Shown here: positions 57,287-64,000 of the stretch, in pieces | Numbering within the stretch: the stretch's first letter is position 1 | Layout of the letters: each line of letters opens with the position of its first letter | NCBI RefSeq assembly: GCF_003095395.1 | Contig: NZ_QEIJ01000008.1 | Location: forward strand, 1-64,000 | DNA: 64,000 bases | From: Microbacterium sp. Gd 4-13 | GTDB lineage: Bacteria; Actinomycetota; Actinomycetes; Actinomycetales; Microbacteriaceae | Direction of reading: 5' to 3' | Made by a program: the position numbers and the translations under genes | The notes under the pieces: generated by a model | Database searches by the model: none | What the model saw: only the letters and a program-made list of their open reading frames with translations | Told to the model about the DNA's origin: nothing

Positions 57287-58039
57287 CTAGTAGTCCTCGA
57301 TCGGCTGGTCGGGGAAGTAGGTCTGATCGAGCAGCCACGTCGACTTCTCTGTGCCGTCGACGGCGACGAAGGGGATGAGCACCCACCGGCCGACGTACTC
57401 GCTGCCGTCGTCTGTGGTGAACGTGATGTCCTGGTAGTCGATGATCGTGCCGTTGGATTCGACCGTCTTCGCGGCGTAAGCCGTCGCCGTGAAACGCGTG
57501 TCGGTCGTGTACGGCGGTCCACTGGCGTTGCTGCGGTGCGCCTCGAGTTCGGCGTCGAAGATGGTCGACAGGCCCTCGCCTTCCACCCGCAGGAACGCCC
57601 CGCTGAGGTACTTGATGCCCTCGGTCGCGTCGTGCAGCTGCGCGCCCGTCTTCGGATCGATGCGGAACTGGTAGTCCGCCTCGTCGAGCACATAGACGAA
57701 GTGGTCGACGATCTGCTGCGGGTTGCTGCTCGCCGACGGTGCGACGAAGCCCGGTCGCCCCGCTCCGAGCACTTGCGCGTGCTCGTCCCGGCTGCTGTCG
57801 ATGCGGTAGTCGACGTACTGCAGTCGGTCCTGAGACGGCAGCGCGTTGAACGCCTGCCACGGCAGGGCCGCGTAGCTCGTGATGACGGCGGGAGCCGCAT
57901 CCTGCGTCACCTCGGGCTCGGGCGCCGTGGCGACCGGAGACGCACTCGCCGTCGGCCTCACCTGGGCCGGAACCGTGCACCCGGCGAGCGAGACCGCGAG
58001 AGCGACGACGCAGGTCGCGGCGAGGAGGGGAGTGCGCAT
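57287..58039 (-). CDS. Lipoprotein of unknown function
   Basis: A 250-residue lipoprotein: lipobox LAVSLAGC (Cys21) then a Ser/Ala/Pro linker to about 55. The mature domain is strand-rich (LQYVDYRIDSS, HFVYVLDEADYQFRIDPKTG, YTTDTRFTATAYAAKTVESN, YVGRWVLIPFVAVDGTEKST) and ends FPDQPIEDY. It starts 34 bp after the FUSC-family gene on the same strand, and may be co-transcribed. Possibly a membrane-associated binding protein; no family recognised. Confidence 0.75.
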   Translation of the reverse strand: MRTPLLAATCVVALAVSLAGCTVPAQVRPTASASPVATAPEPEVTQDAAPAVITSYAALPWQAFNALPSQDRLQYVDYRIDSSRDEHAQVLGAGRPGFVAPSASSNPQQIVDHFVYVLDEADYQFRIDPKTGAQLHDATEGIKYLSGAFLRVEGEGLSTIFDAELEAHRSNASGPPYTTDTRFTATAYAAKTVESNGTIIDYQDITFTTDDGSEYVGRWVLIPFVAVDGTEKSTWLLDQTYFPDQPIEDY

Positions 58040-58073
58040 GGTCTCCCCAACCTGCCCCGGGCCGGGCTCGGCG

Positions 58074-59111
58074 TCAAGCGGGCCGGGTGCTGCTCCCGTG
58101 CGCCCGGCGGAGTGCCGCCGAGGCCACGGCGACCACCGTTCCGATCGCGACGCCGATGATCGTGTCGACCACACGGTCGCGAAGGAGCACGTCGGCGGGC
58201 GTCGGCGACGCGAGCGACACCATGAGCAGGGCCAGCGGGGTCACGAACACCATCGCGATTCCGTAGTTGCGACCGATGAACAGCTCGGCCGCGGTCTGCA
58301 GCAGCACCACGATCGCGATCACCGCGAGTGGGGGCAGCGCGAGACCGAGGACGGCGGCGGCGACGAGAACTCCGAGCAGTGTTCCGAGCAGGCGCTGGAT
58401 GCCGCGGATCACACGCGCCGACGTGCGGGCCCCGCTCACGGCGGCGACGGCGCCGACCATCGCCCAGTACCAGTGCGACCCCACGATGAGGAGCGCGGCG
58501 ATCCCGGCCGCGAGCGTGGCGATGCCGACGGTGAGCGTCATCTCCCACGCGACCGCGCCCACGGTCTGGCGTTCCCTCCCGCCCGTGACGGGTGCGCGGC
58601 GAAGGGCGAGCGCAACGGTCGAGGTGACCGCGAGGGAGAACAGCACGCTGAGTGAGGCGACCCCCAGCACCGAGAGGAACGACGACGCGGTGGCGGGAAT
58701 GGTGGCGCAGGCGCCGGTGGCGAACACCGGGAACAGGGCGCCCGGTGGGTGCCATCTCAGCGCGTAGCTGAGCAGCGTCACCCCCGAGGCGATCGCGGCG
58801 ACGACGACGACGCTGACGACGGCGGGTGCGCCGATCACCGACAGGGCCGTTCCGCAGAGCATCGCCGCGATCATCATGGCGCCGGCGCCCGCCTGCATGC
58901 GAATGCGGTCGCGGAACGGATCGTGGCGGCCGTAGAGCGAGGCGAAGGCTCCGAAGCTCGCGTAGATGCTGAGATCGACTCGCCCGATACCCCACAGCAC
59001 GACGAGGGGCACGGCGATGCTGACCGCCGCGCGGAGAGCGGCTCGGTGGTCGCCCTGATGGGGTGCGACACGGAGGACGCCGGTCCACACGCGTCCTCGG
59101 GAGTCTTTCAC
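58074..59111 (-). CDS. FUSC-family membrane protein
   Basis: A 345-residue protein with about ten TM helices in two groups (about 25-165 and 195-340), the arrangement of fusaric-acid-resistance/aromatic acid exporter-like (FUSC) proteins. Matching segments: GRVDLSIYASFGAFASLYGR near the start and RVIRGIQRLLGTLLGVLVAA then VLLQTAAELFIGRNYGIAMVF in the second half. Likely an exporter of small organic acids or a toxic compound; substrate unknown. Confidence 0.85.
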   Translation of the reverse strand: MKDSRGRVWTGVLRVAPHQGDHRAALRAAVSIAVPLVVLWGIGRVDLSIYASFGAFASLYGRHDPFRDRIRMQAGAGAMMIAAMLCGTALSVIGAPAVVSVVVVAAIASGVTLLSYALRWHPPGALFPVFATGACATIPATASSFLSVLGVASLSVLFSLAVTSTVALALRRAPVTGGRERQTVGAVAWEMTLTVGIATLAAGIAALLIVGSHWYWAMVGAVAAVSGARTSARVIRGIQRLLGTLLGVLVAAAVLGLALPPLAVIAIVVLLQTAAELFIGRNYGIAMVFVTPLALLMVSLASPTPADVLLRDRVVDTIIGVAIGTVVAVASAALRRAHGSSTRPA

Positions 59112-59173
59112 CGACCCAGCCTAGGCGCGGGCCTCGCGCGACCGGGCGGTGCGCTCCCACTCGCCAGGAAACG

Positions 59174-59208
59174 ACGAAGACCCCCGGCTCATGGTCGAGG
59201 GTCTTCGT
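59174..59208 (-). terminator. Terminator downstream of aztA
   Basis: Perfect 10-bp stem ACGAAGACCC (59174-59183) / GGGTCTTCGT (59199-59208). It closes the minus-strand transcript coming from aztA and the 23-codon frame. Confidence 0.7.
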
Positions 59209-59220
59209 GAGGGGGCGAAC

Positions 59221-59292
59221 TCAGCGCGGTTGTTCGGAGGCGATGAGTTCGGCGATATCGATCGGTTCGGTGGGCAGGTCCGCGAAGTGCAT
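59221..59292 (-). CDS. 23-residue peptide downstream of aztA
   Basis: A short frame, MHFADLPTEPIDIAELIASE then QPR and TGA, ending 13 bp before a terminator. The sequence is acidic and not a low-complexity shadow. No clear ribosome site. It could be a small protein co-transcribed with aztA, or chance. Confidence 0.35.
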   Translation of the reverse strand: MHFADLPTEPIDIAELIASEQPR

Positions 59293-59364
59293 GCTGCGAT
59301 TGTGCGGGGTGCGCGAGGGCGCACGGCGGCCGTTGCGGTGGTGCCCGGAAACCGCTAGGTGCGG

Positions 59365-60009
59365 TCACACGATGCGACCGGCGTCGAGGCGCACCACCCG
59401 GTCGGCCGCGGCGAGCACCGCCGGGTCGTGCGAGACGCACACCACTGCCGCGCCGCGGTCGGCCTCCGAGCGCATGGCAGCCCGGATGAGCGTGCCGCTT
59501 TCGGCGTCGAGCCCGGTGGTCGGCTCGTCGAGCAGCACCAGGTCGGCGCCGCGGGCGAGGCCCTGCGCGAGCAGCGCCCGCTGGCGCTGCCCTCCCGAGA
59601 GCGAGGCGAACGGATGCTGCGACAGGCCCTCGATCGCGAGCCGCCGCAGGGCTTCGTCGATGGCCGCGCGGGCCGCCGCATCCGGTCTGCGCCAGGGGCC
59701 GAGCGCACCCCAGGTGCCCACCGCGACGACGTCGCGCACCGATACCGGCAGGCGGTCGGACGCCGTCGTGCGCTGCGGGACGAAAGCCATGGTGCCCCGA
59801 ACGGCGCGCTCGCCGGACGACGGCGGGCGGGTGCCCGCGAGAACCTCGATCAGCGTGGATTTGCCGGCGCCGTTCGGCCCCGCGATCGCCGTGATCGCGC
59901 CGGGGGCGATGTCGAGGTCGACGTGGCAGAGGGCTTCGCGGCCGCCGAAGACGACGTGCACGGCGCGCAGTCGGGCGACGTGCTCGGTGAGCGTGGGGAG
60001 GAGAGGCAT
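59365..60009 (-). CDS. aztA: Zinc ABC transporter ATPase AztA-like
   Basis: A 214-residue ABC ATPase of the metal-importer type. Walker A GPNGAGKST (near residue 43), Q-loop FVPQRT, signature LSGGQRQR, Walker B LVLLDEPTTGLD, H-loop VSHDP. The family recognition as AztA comes from context: it diverges from aztB, an AztD-like propeller gene, aztC and aztD. The start lies 18 bp from the Zur-box-like palindrome, so zinc repression is expected. Confidence 0.85.
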   Translation of the reverse strand: MPLLPTLTEHVARLRAVHVVFGGREALCHVDLDIAPGAITAIAGPNGAGKSTLIEVLAGTRPPSSGERAVRGTMAFVPQRTTASDRLPVSVRDVVAVGTWGALGPWRRPDAAARAAIDEALRRLAIEGLSQHPFASLSGGQRQRALLAQGLARGADLVLLDEPTTGLDAESGTLIRAAMRSEADRGAAVVCVSHDPAVLAAADRVVRLDAGRIV

Positions 60010-60026
60010 TCGCCCATCATATGAGT

Positions 60027-60043
60027 TTGAGAATCGTTCTCAA
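60027..60043. promoter_or_regulatory. Zur-box-like operator
   Basis: A perfect 17-bp palindrome, TTGAGAA-TCG-TTCTCAA, in the 54-bp gap between divergent aztA and aztB. It fits the TGANAATNATTNTCA-type operators of Zur (Fur-family) regulators and is positioned to control both directions. Confidence 0.8.
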
Positions 60044-60063
60044 TAAAGCTACGGTCGTGACTC

Positions 60064-60957
60064 GTGACTGTTCCGACCGACGCGCTCCTCGCGCCCTTCG
60101 CCCTCGACTTCGTGCAGCGCGCCTTCGCCGGCGGAGCCCTCGTCGCGATCCTCTGCGGCATCGTCGGCACGTGGGTGATCGTGCGCGGCATGGCCTTCCT
60201 CGGTGAGGCGCTCGCCCACGGCATGCTTCCCGGCGTGGCCCTCGCGACCGTGCTCGGGGCCCCCGTGCTCGTGGGCGGGGCTCTCAGCGCTGTCGCGATG
60301 AGTCTCGGCATCGCCGCCGTCCAGCGCCGCGGGAAACTGTCGTACGACACGAGCATCGGCCTGCTCTTCGTCGCCATGCTCGCGCTCGGAGTGATCGTCA
60401 TCTCGCACTCGGGCAGCTTCGCCACCGATGCGACGTCGATCCTCTTCGGCGACATCCTCGCGATCGCACCGGTCGACCTGGCGCTGCTGGCCGGCGCGAC
60501 CGTCGTCGGCTTGATCGTCGCCGCGGCGTTCCATCGTTCTCTCGTCGCCCTCGCGCTCGACCCCCGGGTCGCCGCGGTGCTGGGGCTGCGCCCCCGCCTC
60601 GCTCAGGCGGTGCTCGTCGGGCTCGTCACCCTCGCCGTCGTCGCCTCGTACCAGGCTGTCGGGTCGCTGCTCGTCGTCGGTTTGCTGCTGGCCCCCGCCG
60701 TCGCCGCGAGTCCGTGGACCACGCGCATCCCCACGCGGATGCTGCTCGCCGCCGCCCTCGGGGTCGTCGCCGTGTTCGCGGGGTTGCTCGTGTCGTGGCA
60801 CGCAGCCACGGCGGCGGGCGCCTCGATCGCCGCCGCCGCCATCGCGTTCGCGGCGCTGTCGGGCGCCGCTCGTGCCGCCGTCGACGCGATGCGCTCGCGG
60901 GGTGCCCGCCCGCGTCGAGCCGGAGTCGACGCCCACCGGACGGGTGCGCTCGCGTGA
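60064..60957 (+). CDS. aztB: Zinc ABC transporter permease AztB-like
   Basis: A 297-residue ABC-3 family permease with eight to nine TM helices: FVQRAFAGGALVAILCGIVG, VRGMAFLGEALAHGMLPG, the family's SYDTSIGLLFVAMLALGVIV, DILAIAPVDLALLAG, and ASYQAVGSLLVVGLLLAPAV. GTG start. It partners AztA to import zinc (or Mn) delivered by AztC. Its TGA is 39 bp before the next preferred start. Confidence 0.88.
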   Translation: MTVPTDALLAPFALDFVQRAFAGGALVAILCGIVGTWVIVRGMAFLGEALAHGMLPGVALATVLGAPVLVGGALSAVAMSLGIAAVQRRGKLSYDTSIGLLFVAMLALGVIVISHSGSFATDATSILFGDILAIAPVDLALLAGATVVGLIVAAAFHRSLVALALDPRVAAVLGLRPRLAQAVLVGLVTLAVVASYQAVGSLLVVGLLLAPAVAASPWTTRIPTRMLLAAALGVVAVFAGLLVSWHAATAAGASIAAAAIAFAALSGAARAAVDAMRSRGARPRRAGVDAHRTGALA

Positions 60958-60995
60958 TCGGCGCCGCATCCGTCATCCCCTCCCGAAAGGACCCC

Positions 60996-62195
60996 GTGCG
61001 CTCCCGCATCGTTCCCCTCGCCCTCGCCCTCGTCGGCTCTCTCGCCCTCGCCTCCTGCGCGGGCGCCGCGCCCGGGAAACCGGCCTCGACCGAGGCCGGC
61101 GACGGCCACGGCGAGATCGCCGGCGCCGTCGAGCTCGCGGAGCCCGCCCTCGGGCTCACCTCCGTCGATGCCGACGGTGCCGTGCGCCACCTCGACCTGC
61201 TCGACGAGAGCGTCACCGACCTCGGCTCCACCGCGCCGCCGGTCGGCATGACGACCGACGGGCGATACCTGTTCGTCGAGACGGCCGACGGGGTGCAGAT
61301 CGTCGACAGCGGCGTGTGGACCTGGGACCACGTCGATCACTTCCACTACTACCGCGCCGAACCTCGCCTGCTCGGTACCGTCGAGGGGGAGGGGCCGGTC
61401 ACCGTCGCCACGACGAACTCGTCGACGACCGGCGGCACGGGCCTGTTCTTCGCGGGCTCGGGCGAGTCGGTGCTGCTCGACACCGAGGCGTTGTCGAAGG
61501 GCGAGGTCGTCGAGCGGTTCCGCGACGACGACGGCGGTCTCGTGGTGCCGGTCGGCTCGTTCGCCCTCGTGGCGCGGGGTGGCGAGGTCGCCGTGCGGTC
61601 GGCCGACGGCGCGCCCACCGGTGAGAGTGCGGCGTGCGTCGACCCCCGGGGCGCCATCACGACCCGCGTCGGCGCGGTGGTCGGATGCGGCGACGGCGCG
61701 CTTCTCGCCACCGCCGCCACGGGCGGGGTGGCGATCGAACGCATCCCCTACCCGCAGGGAACGACCGCGCCCCGCGCCGAGGCGTTCGCGAACCGCGAGG
61801 GGCGGCCGACCGTCGCCGCGCTCGCCGGCGACAGCGCCGTCTGGCTGCTCGACACCCGCGCGCGCGAGTGGACGCTGCTGCCCGCACCCGCGCCGCTCGC
61901 CGCGGTGACCGCGGTCGACGACGCCGACGGGCACGTGCTCGCGCTCGCCAAGGACGGACGGATGCTGGTGCTCGAGGCCGCGACGGGCGCACAGCTCGCC
62001 GCGACCGAACCCCTCGTCGCCGACTCGCTCTCGACGGGGGCCGCGCCCGTGCTGATCGCCGACCAGCAGCGCGCCTACCTCAGCGCGCCGTCCGAGCACC
62101 GGATGTTCGAGATCGACTTCGCCGACGGCGCGCGCCTCGCCCGCACGTTCGAGACGGCCTCGGCCCCGGCGTTCGTCGCGGAGACGGGGCGATGA
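60996..62195 (+). CDS. AztD-like propeller lipoprotein
   Basis: A 399-residue lipoprotein: GTG 60996 with GAAAGG 6 nt upstream gives a signal peptide with lipobox SLALASC. A GTG at 60954 overlapping aztB is also possible. The mature protein looks like a beta-propeller and carries a GDGHGEI stretch and a His-rich WTWDHVDHFHYYRAE motif like that of zinc metallochaperone AztD, plus paired Cys in CVDPRGAITTRVGAVVGCGD. A second AztD-like gene lies at 63139. Likely a surface-tethered Zn chaperone or Zn-dependent partner of AztC. The 4-bp overlap with aztC supports cooperation. Confidence 0.75.
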   Translation: MRSRIVPLALALVGSLALASCAGAAPGKPASTEAGDGHGEIAGAVELAEPALGLTSVDADGAVRHLDLLDESVTDLGSTAPPVGMTTDGRYLFVETADGVQIVDSGVWTWDHVDHFHYYRAEPRLLGTVEGEGPVTVATTNSSTTGGTGLFFAGSGESVLLDTEALSKGEVVERFRDDDGGLVVPVGSFALVARGGEVAVRSADGAPTGESAACVDPRGAITTRVGAVVGCGDGALLATAATGGVAIERIPYPQGTTAPRAEAFANREGRPTVAALAGDSAVWLLDTRAREWTLLPAPAPLAAVTAVDDADGHVLALAKDGRMLVLEAATGAQLAATEPLVADSLSTGAAPVLIADQQRAYLSAPSEHRMFEIDFADGARLARTFETASAPAFVAETGR

Positions 62196-63106
62196 CCGTG
62201 CGTCGGATGGGCGCGCTCGCCGCCGTCGCCCTGCTGGCCGTCCTCTCCGCGTGCGCGCCGGGCGGCGGCGCAGACCGGCCGCTCGTCGTGGTGTCGACGA
62301 ACATCCTCGGCGACGTCGTCGGCGAACTCGTCGGGGACCAGGGCGAGGTGCTCACCCTGATGAAGCCGAACGCCGACCCGCACTCGTTCGAGATCTCGGC
62401 GCAGGAGGCAGCCCGTGTGCGCTCGGCCGACCTCGTCGTCTCGAACGGCCTCGGGCTCGAGGAGGGGCTGCAGCAGCACCTCGATGCGGCCGCCGCCGAC
62501 GGTGTGCCGACCTTCGTCGCCGGCGACGCGATCGACGTGCTCGCCTACGCCGGAGCCGACGCGCACGGCACGCCCGACTCGCACTTCTGGACCGACCCCG
62601 CCCGCATGATCGACGTCGTCGACGCCCTCGAACCCGCGCTCGCCCAGATCGACGGGATGGATGCGGCGGCCCTCGCCGTGCGCGCCGAGGCGTACCGGGC
62701 GCAGCTCGAGCAGCTCGACGCCGAGATGACGGAGGCGTTCGCGGCGATCCCCGACGAGCGGCGGGCGCTGGTGACCAATCACCACGTGTTCGGCTACCTC
62801 GCCGATCGGTTCGACTTCGCCGTGATCGGGGCCGTGATCCCCGGCGGCACGACGCTGGCCGCGCCCAGTGCGTCCGACCTCGCCGACCTGGTCAAGGCCG
62901 TCGAGCAGACCGGCGTGCCCGCCATCTTCGCGGAATCGTCGTCGCCCGACCGGCTGGTGCAGGCCCTCGCGAGCGAGGCCGACGTGCACGTCGACGTCGT
63001 CGAGCTCTTCACCGAATCGCTCACCGAGCCGGAGGGCGCCGCCCCCGACTACCTGACCATGATGCGCGTCAACACGCAGCGCATCGCCGGCGGACTCTCG
63101 CCCTGA
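62192..63106 (+). CDS. aztC: Zinc-binding lipoprotein AztC-like
   Basis: A 304-residue metal-binding protein of the cluster A-I (ZnuA/AztC) type. Signal with lipobox LLAVLSAC. Family features: VVVSTNILGDVVGELVGDQG, MKPNADPHSFEISAQEAARV (first His ligand), DSHFWTDPARMIDVV, TNHHVFGYLADRFDF (second His pair) and VPAIFAESSSPDRLVQ (Glu/Asp region). Delivers Zn(II) to the AztB permease. ATG overlaps the preceding stop. Confidence 0.88.
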   Translation: MTVRRMGALAAVALLAVLSACAPGGGADRPLVVVSTNILGDVVGELVGDQGEVLTLMKPNADPHSFEISAQEAARVRSADLVVSNGLGLEEGLQQHLDAAAADGVPTFVAGDAIDVLAYAGADAHGTPDSHFWTDPARMIDVVDALEPALAQIDGMDAAALAVRAEAYRAQLEQLDAEMTEAFAAIPDERRALVTNHHVFGYLADRFDFAVIGAVIPGGTTLAAPSASDLADLVKAVEQTGVPAIFAESSSPDRLVQALASEADVHVDVVELFTESLTEPEGAAPDYLTMMRVNTQRIAGGLSP

Positions 63107-63138
63107 GAATCCGCACACCGAGAGAAAGAGAAGCATCC

Positions 63139-64000
63139 ATGCACCTCCCCACCGCACGAAGAATCGGCCTGACGGCCGTCGCGCTCGGCGCCGCCGTGAC
63201 GCTGGCGGCCTGCTCGACGCCGACCGCGAGCGGCCCCGGCGCGGCCTCCAGCGCTACCCCCGAGGCGGGCGCGCGCGTCGCCGTCGCGTACGAGGGCGGC
63301 ATCCTCGTTCTCGACGGTGACACCCTCGAGACCGTCGCCGATCTCACCAGCGAGGAGTTCACCCGCCTGAACCCGGCCGGCGACGGCCGGCACGTGATGG
63401 TCACGATGAGCGAGGGCTTCCAGGTGCTCGACACCGGTGCGGGTTCGACCGATCAGGCCGAGCTGACCGACCGGGTGTTCGCGGCAGACAAGCCCGGTCA
63501 CGTCGTGCGCCACGGCGGCAAGACGATCCTGTACGCCGACGGGACGAGCGACACGACCGTGTTCGACACCGCCGAGCTCGCAGCATCCGACGCCCTTCCC
63601 GAGGTCGAGACGATCGCGGGCGTCGACGCGCACCACGGTGTGTCGCTCGTGCTGGAGGACGGCACGTTCCTCACCACGGTCGGGAACGCCGACGGGCGCA
63701 CCGGGATCATCGCGAAGGATGCGTCGGGCGCCACCGTGGCCGAGAGCGCCGACTGCCCGGGCGTGCACGGCGAGGGCACCGCGGTGAACGAGGCCGTGGT
63801 CTTCGGCTGCGAGGACGGCGCGCTGCTGTACCGCGACGGCGAGATCACGAAGCTCACCGCGCCCGACCAGCCGTACGGCCGGATGGGCAATGCGTACGTC
63901 AGCGAGACGAGCCCGCTCGTCGTCGGCGACTACAAGAACGACCCCGACGCGGAGGGATACCTGCTGCACGCGGTGACGCTGATCGACACCGACGCCGGCA
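63139..64000 (+). CDS. aztD: Zinc metallochaperone AztD-like (truncated by window)
   Basis: The first 287 residues of a propeller lipoprotein (lipobox VTLAAC). It matches the AztD pattern: AYEGGILVLDGDTLETVADL, VDAHHGVSLVLEDGTFLTTV, ADCPGVHGEGTAVNEAVVFG, CEDGALLYRDGEITKLTAP. AztD binds zinc outside the membrane and hands it to AztC. GAAAGAGAAG precedes the ATG. The reading frame is open at the window end; the C-terminus is missing here. Confidence 0.85.
   Translation, partial: MHLPTARRIGLTAVALGAAVTLAACSTPTASGPGAASSATPEAGARVAVAYEGGILVLDGDTLETVADLTSEEFTRLNPAGDGRHVMVTMSEGFQVLDTGAGSTDQAELTDRVFAADKPGHVVRHGGKTILYADGTSDTTVFDTAELAASDALPEVETIAGVDAHHGVSLVLEDGTFLTTVGNADGRTGIIAKDASGATVAESADCPGVHGEGTAVNEAVVFGCEDGALLYRDGEITKLTAPDQPYGRMGNAYVSETSPLVVGDYKNDPDAEGYLLHAVTLIDTDAG

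Overview
This is a GC-rich, gene-dense chromosomal segment that looks like a Gram-positive actinobacterium of the Microbacteriaceae, most probably Microbacterium or a near relative. Reasons: strong G/C at third codon positions, frequent GTG and some TTG starts, an ECF sigma plus Asp23/AmaP envelope-stress cluster, CsbD proteins, PASTA kinase, MprF-like enzyme, AztABCD-type zinc importer, and surface proteins with LPxTG/LAxTG-like tails. There is no rRNA, CRISPR array, transposase or phage gene. One tRNA (Tyr, GTA) is present. All family names were assigned by reading the sequence; no database search was run.

Layout. 0.2-10 kb: an unassigned TIM-barrel-like protein, a BLUF blue-light sensor, a 1727-residue repeat adhesin, a TetR regulator with a palindromic operator candidate, and a membrane protein with conserved TM helices. 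10-19 kb: SDR dehydrogenase, a GMC flavoprotein dehydrogenase with its small subunit, an alpha/beta hydrolase, then a secreted-type esterase convergent with an MprF-like aminoacyl-lipid synthase. 19-21.4 kb: a membrane-anchored propeller-like protein and a BY-type tyrosine kinase. 21.4-25.6 kb: ECF sigma factor diverging from an Asp23/Gls24-AmaP gene set with 4-bp overlaps, then CsbD. 25.9-31.4 kb: cell-wall-anchored L-asparaginase, a second CsbD, histidine kinase, LMW phosphotyrosine phosphatase, CPBP protease and a small HTH regulator. 31.5-35.6 kb: surface proteins and an ECF sigma with a membrane partner.

35.8-51.5 kb is the most unusual region. The genes pstC and pstA are followed by three divergent PstS-like extracellular proteins, a WxL-like Ig-domain protein, a DUF916 (WxL-interacting) protein, a membrane-anchored secreted protein, a sortase-fold protein lacking the catalytic His, Cys and Arg, then pstB and a PASTA Ser/Thr kinase. 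Most junctions overlap by 4 bp or are separated by very short gaps. I propose a phosphate (or related oxyanion) importer built into a cell-wall-bound complex, scaffolded by a pseudosortase and possibly sensed by the kinase.

51.6-59.2 kb: small unknown genes, a frameshift-ridden VOC pseudogene, YajQ, a methyltransferase, an 0.8-kb non-coding stretch carrying three MITE-like elements and a G-rich polypurine tract, an FBP-domain protein, tRNA-Tyr, DUF808 protein, a lipoprotein and a FUSC-family protein. 59.3-64 kb: the zinc importer aztA / aztB-aztD-like-aztC-aztD, divergently transcribed around a perfect Zur-box-like palindrome; the last gene runs off the window.
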